NCBI GenBank assembly: GCA_026874595.1
Contig: CM049311.1
Location: forward strand, 37,308,676-37,372,675
Direction: 5' to 3'
From: Sipunculus nudus
Taxonomy: Eukaryota; Annelida; Sipuncula; Golfingiida; Sipunculidae
DNA length: 64,000 nucleotides
The notes beneath the pieces are model-generated. The model was given only the letters and a program-made list of their open reading frames with translations, searched no databases and was not told where the DNA came from. The position numbers and the translations under genes are program-made. Position 1 is the stretch's first letter. Each line of letters begins with the position of its first letter. Shown here piece by piece: positions 61,137 to 64,000 of this stretch.

Positions 61137-61480
61137 ACCTGATTGTTGAATAAAATTTAAAATTTCAGTTTTAGGGTAGATAGATTTATGATAGAGGAAC
61201 AACAAAAAAAATGTTTTTGAGATAATGTCATTTAGTTTAATATAAGTCAATTAAAAAGTGGATTCATGTTACTGGGGTCTTTGAATAGTATATCTTTTCA
61301 AAATTTAAATGTTTTTAAATTTTACAAAATCATGAGAAAATGAGTGACAAATTCAAAAATATGTATACTATCAGAATGGTCACTGTACCAAGTTTAAAAT
61401 AATGTATACTTCATGGGGTCTAATATGAATATAAAACTTTTTTTGGGTTGAATTTTAAAATATGGGTTTCAAAAAGTAAT
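61137..61480 (+). repeat. Dispersed repeat, copy 2 (partner at 59190-59570)
   Basis: See the shared blocks listed for copy 1; the two are diverged but collinear. Confidence 0.7.
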
Positions 61481-61519
61481 GATTCCTTAAAGATATTTCA
61501 TACACAGATATTAATAAAA

Positions 61520-61534
61520 CGAGAGGGAGAGAGG

Positions 61535-61565
<31 letters not shown>

Positions 61566-61577
61566 CGAGAGAGAGAT
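61520..61577. repeat. (GA)n microsatellite
   Basis: About 58 bp of GA-rich repeat with GGGAGA and AAAGA/GCGA interruptions. Confidence 0.93.
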
Positions 61578-62905
61578 CCCTTTACCAACCAGGTCCAATA
61601 TAAATTCACTTGGATCGGGTGTATATGAAATTCCTTCAACCTAAATAGAAATATACATTGATATTGACTGATTTGCCGATAAATAAATCCAAAAACGGCA
61701 TTAATTAACTGAGATTGTGAAAGTTGGTCCACTGACATGGCATGTCTAGAAATGGGGAAGATTTGATGTAGAAATCTACGTACAAAGGCTGGCCTTATGT
61801 ATTAGACAATGAGAACAGTTTTTAATATTTACTCAATGCTTCATTATAGACAGAAATTTAAACGAAATGGTAATGTTATACGAAAACAGGTGTATCTTGT
61901 TTCGCAGAAAGTAAATGATATATAGAAATCTGCATTCTAAGGAATGCAAGCCTCTGCCATGTGGGGGTCCCTGTTGTGGGGTGCTAACAAAATCTTGTTT
62001 GCATTCACTTATTCGGCATATATTCCAAGCTTAATTCGCGCATAGGTGATAGTACATTTGTGAATATTCCTTGATGGCCTTCCAGAATCCGGATCACGTA
62101 CCGGATCCACACCAAAATCTAACTGATTCCTCACTGGCCCTTTCCCAAAATGCCATTAAATTTTCCTAAGATTCTCATCTTTATTGCACGAGTTATATTA
62201 TGAATAAACTCACACACAGCCAACGGGAATACATGCATAAAATCCTGGCCGAAGCAATAATTCTATAGCAGATGCCCTGGGGCATTAGTTGTCACACTCG
62301 GTAGAAAATATTTGATTTTACGGTGTTACTCTATGACGTCCACCATAACAAAATGGCAATTCAATATCTGAATGTTGAAACGGTGAGCCAATGTAAGCCA
62401 CTGGAAGCTGTGAATACGCCATTTGGCAAGAATAAATAGATTATAGCACTGCGTTATGACAAAAGCGTAGCCACCGCAACTGTTTGGTTTTCAGTCCAAT
62501 GTCAACGACGTAACAATCTCATAAATGGAACGTTGGTATTTGTATGTGGATCATAATATTTTAAAAAATTTTTACCCTTTATGTTACTGTACAAAATCCA
62601 TGGCATTGACACTCCCCACGCTGCGGTTATATACTGCAGTCGTTCAATAACTCCTTTGTGCAACCGCTGCTTTGTTTAGGAAGTTAACGGGGTCCAATCA
62701 CTGGAACAGGGCACATAATCAGATCATGGAGAGCGGGGTGTCGCCGATTAAAATTGGAGTTGGATGCACTCTGCGATACCACGCACTCATTGGTTTTAAT
62801 ATGATTGTTTGCCTTGTGCGAGCCCTGGTGGTGAGACCCGGAGAATCTTGACCGTGCGGGACTGTGCAAAGAAAAATATAAAAAGTCAGGGGTATCAACA
62901 ACAAC
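61578..62905. other. Non-coding interval
   Basis: No gene or repeat family is recognised; the minus-strand open frames at 62684-62913 lack any recognisable feature. Confidence 0.4.
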
Positions 62906-62907
62906 AA

Positions 62908-62911
62908 CAGC

Positions 62912-62948
<37 letters not shown>
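62908..62948. repeat. (AAT)n microsatellite
   Basis: About 40 bp of AAT repeat preceded by a short (CAA)n run. Confidence 0.93.
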
Positions 62949-63237
62949 TAATCTTATCATCATCATCGTCATCAAGGGAGATTTGCTATTTTGCTTCTAT
63001 GTTGGGCACATGTCACGCTTCTGTTACACGGGTCTAATGCAATGTACCTATGAACATAACGGTCTCTCCTTTGACACCCAATTTTCATAATGATATACAA
63101 TCACTGGAATTAAAAATATATAATGGTTGTACAGGTTACCTCTAAAATTTAATGGATTGTCTATTCACTGTTTTTTTAACCAACAAATCAACCAAAGAAA
63201 CAAGGGGAAACCGATACCTTTCTGGTGGAGGTAAAAT

Positions 63238-63246
63238 GATAATAAT

Positions 63247-63281
<35 letters not shown>
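63238..63281. repeat. (AAT)n microsatellite
   Basis: About 44 bp of AAT repeat with one ATT interruption near its start. Confidence 0.9.
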
Positions 63282-63282
<1 letters not shown>

Positions 63283-63354
63283 TACTACAACAATGATACT
63301 GATAAATTCATAGGTACAATGAGAAAGATCTGAAGTGATTAAAAATTATTCTAC

Positions 63355-63460
63355 ATTGCTCGTACAACTAGTTAAAATAACAAATGCAAGACGCCTTCCC
63401 TGGCTGACGTTCGGTAGTGTCTAGAGGTGGAGCATACCCAGAGAAAACACAATAGCAATA
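63355..63460 (-). mobile_element. Decayed SINE fragment
   Basis: 'gtacaactagttaaaataac' then 'caagacgccttccctggct' and 'gttcggtagtgt' parallel the 3' half of the minus-strand SINE at 43459 ('gtacaactagttataataac', 'gaggcactctccatggctc'). The 5' half is lost. The remaining sequence to 64000 shows nothing recognisable. Confidence 0.6.
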
Positions 63461-64000
63461 AGTGATTTAAGACTTAAAATGAATAATATTGAGTCCCACA
63501 GACTGTCCATATAAGGGCTCGCACGTCTTTTGCAGGTATATTTACATCAAACGAACTACGGACTGTATGGGATAGAGATTCCACAATAAATATCTGTTAC
63601 CGCACACAATCTGATAATAAACACACTGATGTAATTATAAAATTAGAAATATAAAATAACTAAATCCGGTTTAATCAGTTTAACGTGATAAACCTGTGCC
63701 ACATTCAACAATCTTTAGAACGTACGTGTCAACCGACAGCGCCCCCGATATTCCCCATGCAAGTGGCGTGTCACAATTTGCCATGAAACACGCTAGGGAT
63801 TTAATTATTTACCGCGACAGGTGGGTAAGGACAGATATTTACGGGGTCCCTGCAAACGTGTCTCCCCAGGGCAGACTGTTCGGTAAATCCTGTTAGTCAA
63901 TAGTAGGGCCTATCATTTGCTGGTGTTGGTTTCGGGCCCTGTCGAGGACTAGATAGGCCTAGTCCGAATGCCGTGAAATGTCACCTTTGTAGTGATAATG

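Noticed and set aside
59190-61480. LTR retrotransposon with the 59190 and 61137 repeats as LTRs
   Set aside because: The repeats are strongly diverged, lack TG...CA ends and target duplications, and the interior has no coding frame.

Overview
This is a eukaryotic, AT-rich, gene-poor stretch of animal DNA. It has spliced coding exons, tRNA-derived SINEs, Helitron2-like elements with internal tandem arrays, MITEs, minisatellites and long (TA)n/(GA)n tracts. The repeat repertoire fits a lophotrochozoan, most likely a bivalve mollusc: GTCCGTC-rich modules, 3' ends of the 'GACCCATGGGTCYCTTGTTT' type, and HINE-like elements with tandem cores. That assignment is inference from repeat style, not from a marker gene. 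No bacterial-type operon, rRNA gene or CRISPR array is visible.

There are two protein-coding loci, both on the + strand. The clear one is an uninterrupted 466-codon gene at 50508-51908. It encodes a small-conductance Ca2+-activated K+ channel (SK/KCNN family) with six membrane segments, an SVGYGD filter, a calmodulin-binding domain and a C-terminal coiled coil. The second is a set of exons at 20308-20427, 21128-21319, 22744-22926 and probably 23029-23085. All are phase 0/0 with consensus splice sites, and they encode an unrecognised coiled-coil, Ser/Arg/Pro-rich protein whose remaining exons lie outside or could not be found. A 27-30 nt microexon candidate sits at about 34811-34840.

Layout: 1-8.2 kb holds three copies of a non-autonomous Helitron2-like family (A) with a 277-bp dimeric internal repeat, and an old long inverted repeat at about 1.7-2.8 kb. 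10-12.2 kb is a 33-bp minisatellite with a 432-bp higher-order period. 12.5-13.7 kb is a family B element. 14.46-15.11 kb is a pogo-like MITE split by a hAT-like MITE with an 8-bp target duplication. 15.8-17.4 kb is an inverted pair of degenerate tandem repeats. 18.7-19.0 kb is a TIR element. 20.3-23.1 kb carries the coiled-coil gene exons. 24.2-27.2 kb is a family B element split by a family C element. 27.8-28.3 kb is an approximately 77-bp tandem repeat. 31-41 kb is mostly featureless with (TA)n tracts, a 25-bp perfect hairpin and a TIR element. 43.4-45 kb has two SINEs, one with a perfect 10-bp target duplication. 48.2-49.25 kb is a 21/42-bp minisatellite just upstream of the SK gene. 52-64 kb is non-coding with diverged duplicated repeats and an apparently perfect 232-bp tandem duplication.

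No open frame for a transposase, Rep/helicase or reverse transcriptase is visible, so the mobile elements here all look non-autonomous or dead. The most interesting points are the intronless SK gene, the string of symmetrical (3n) exons, and three element families that share one architecture and one 12-bp palindrome.
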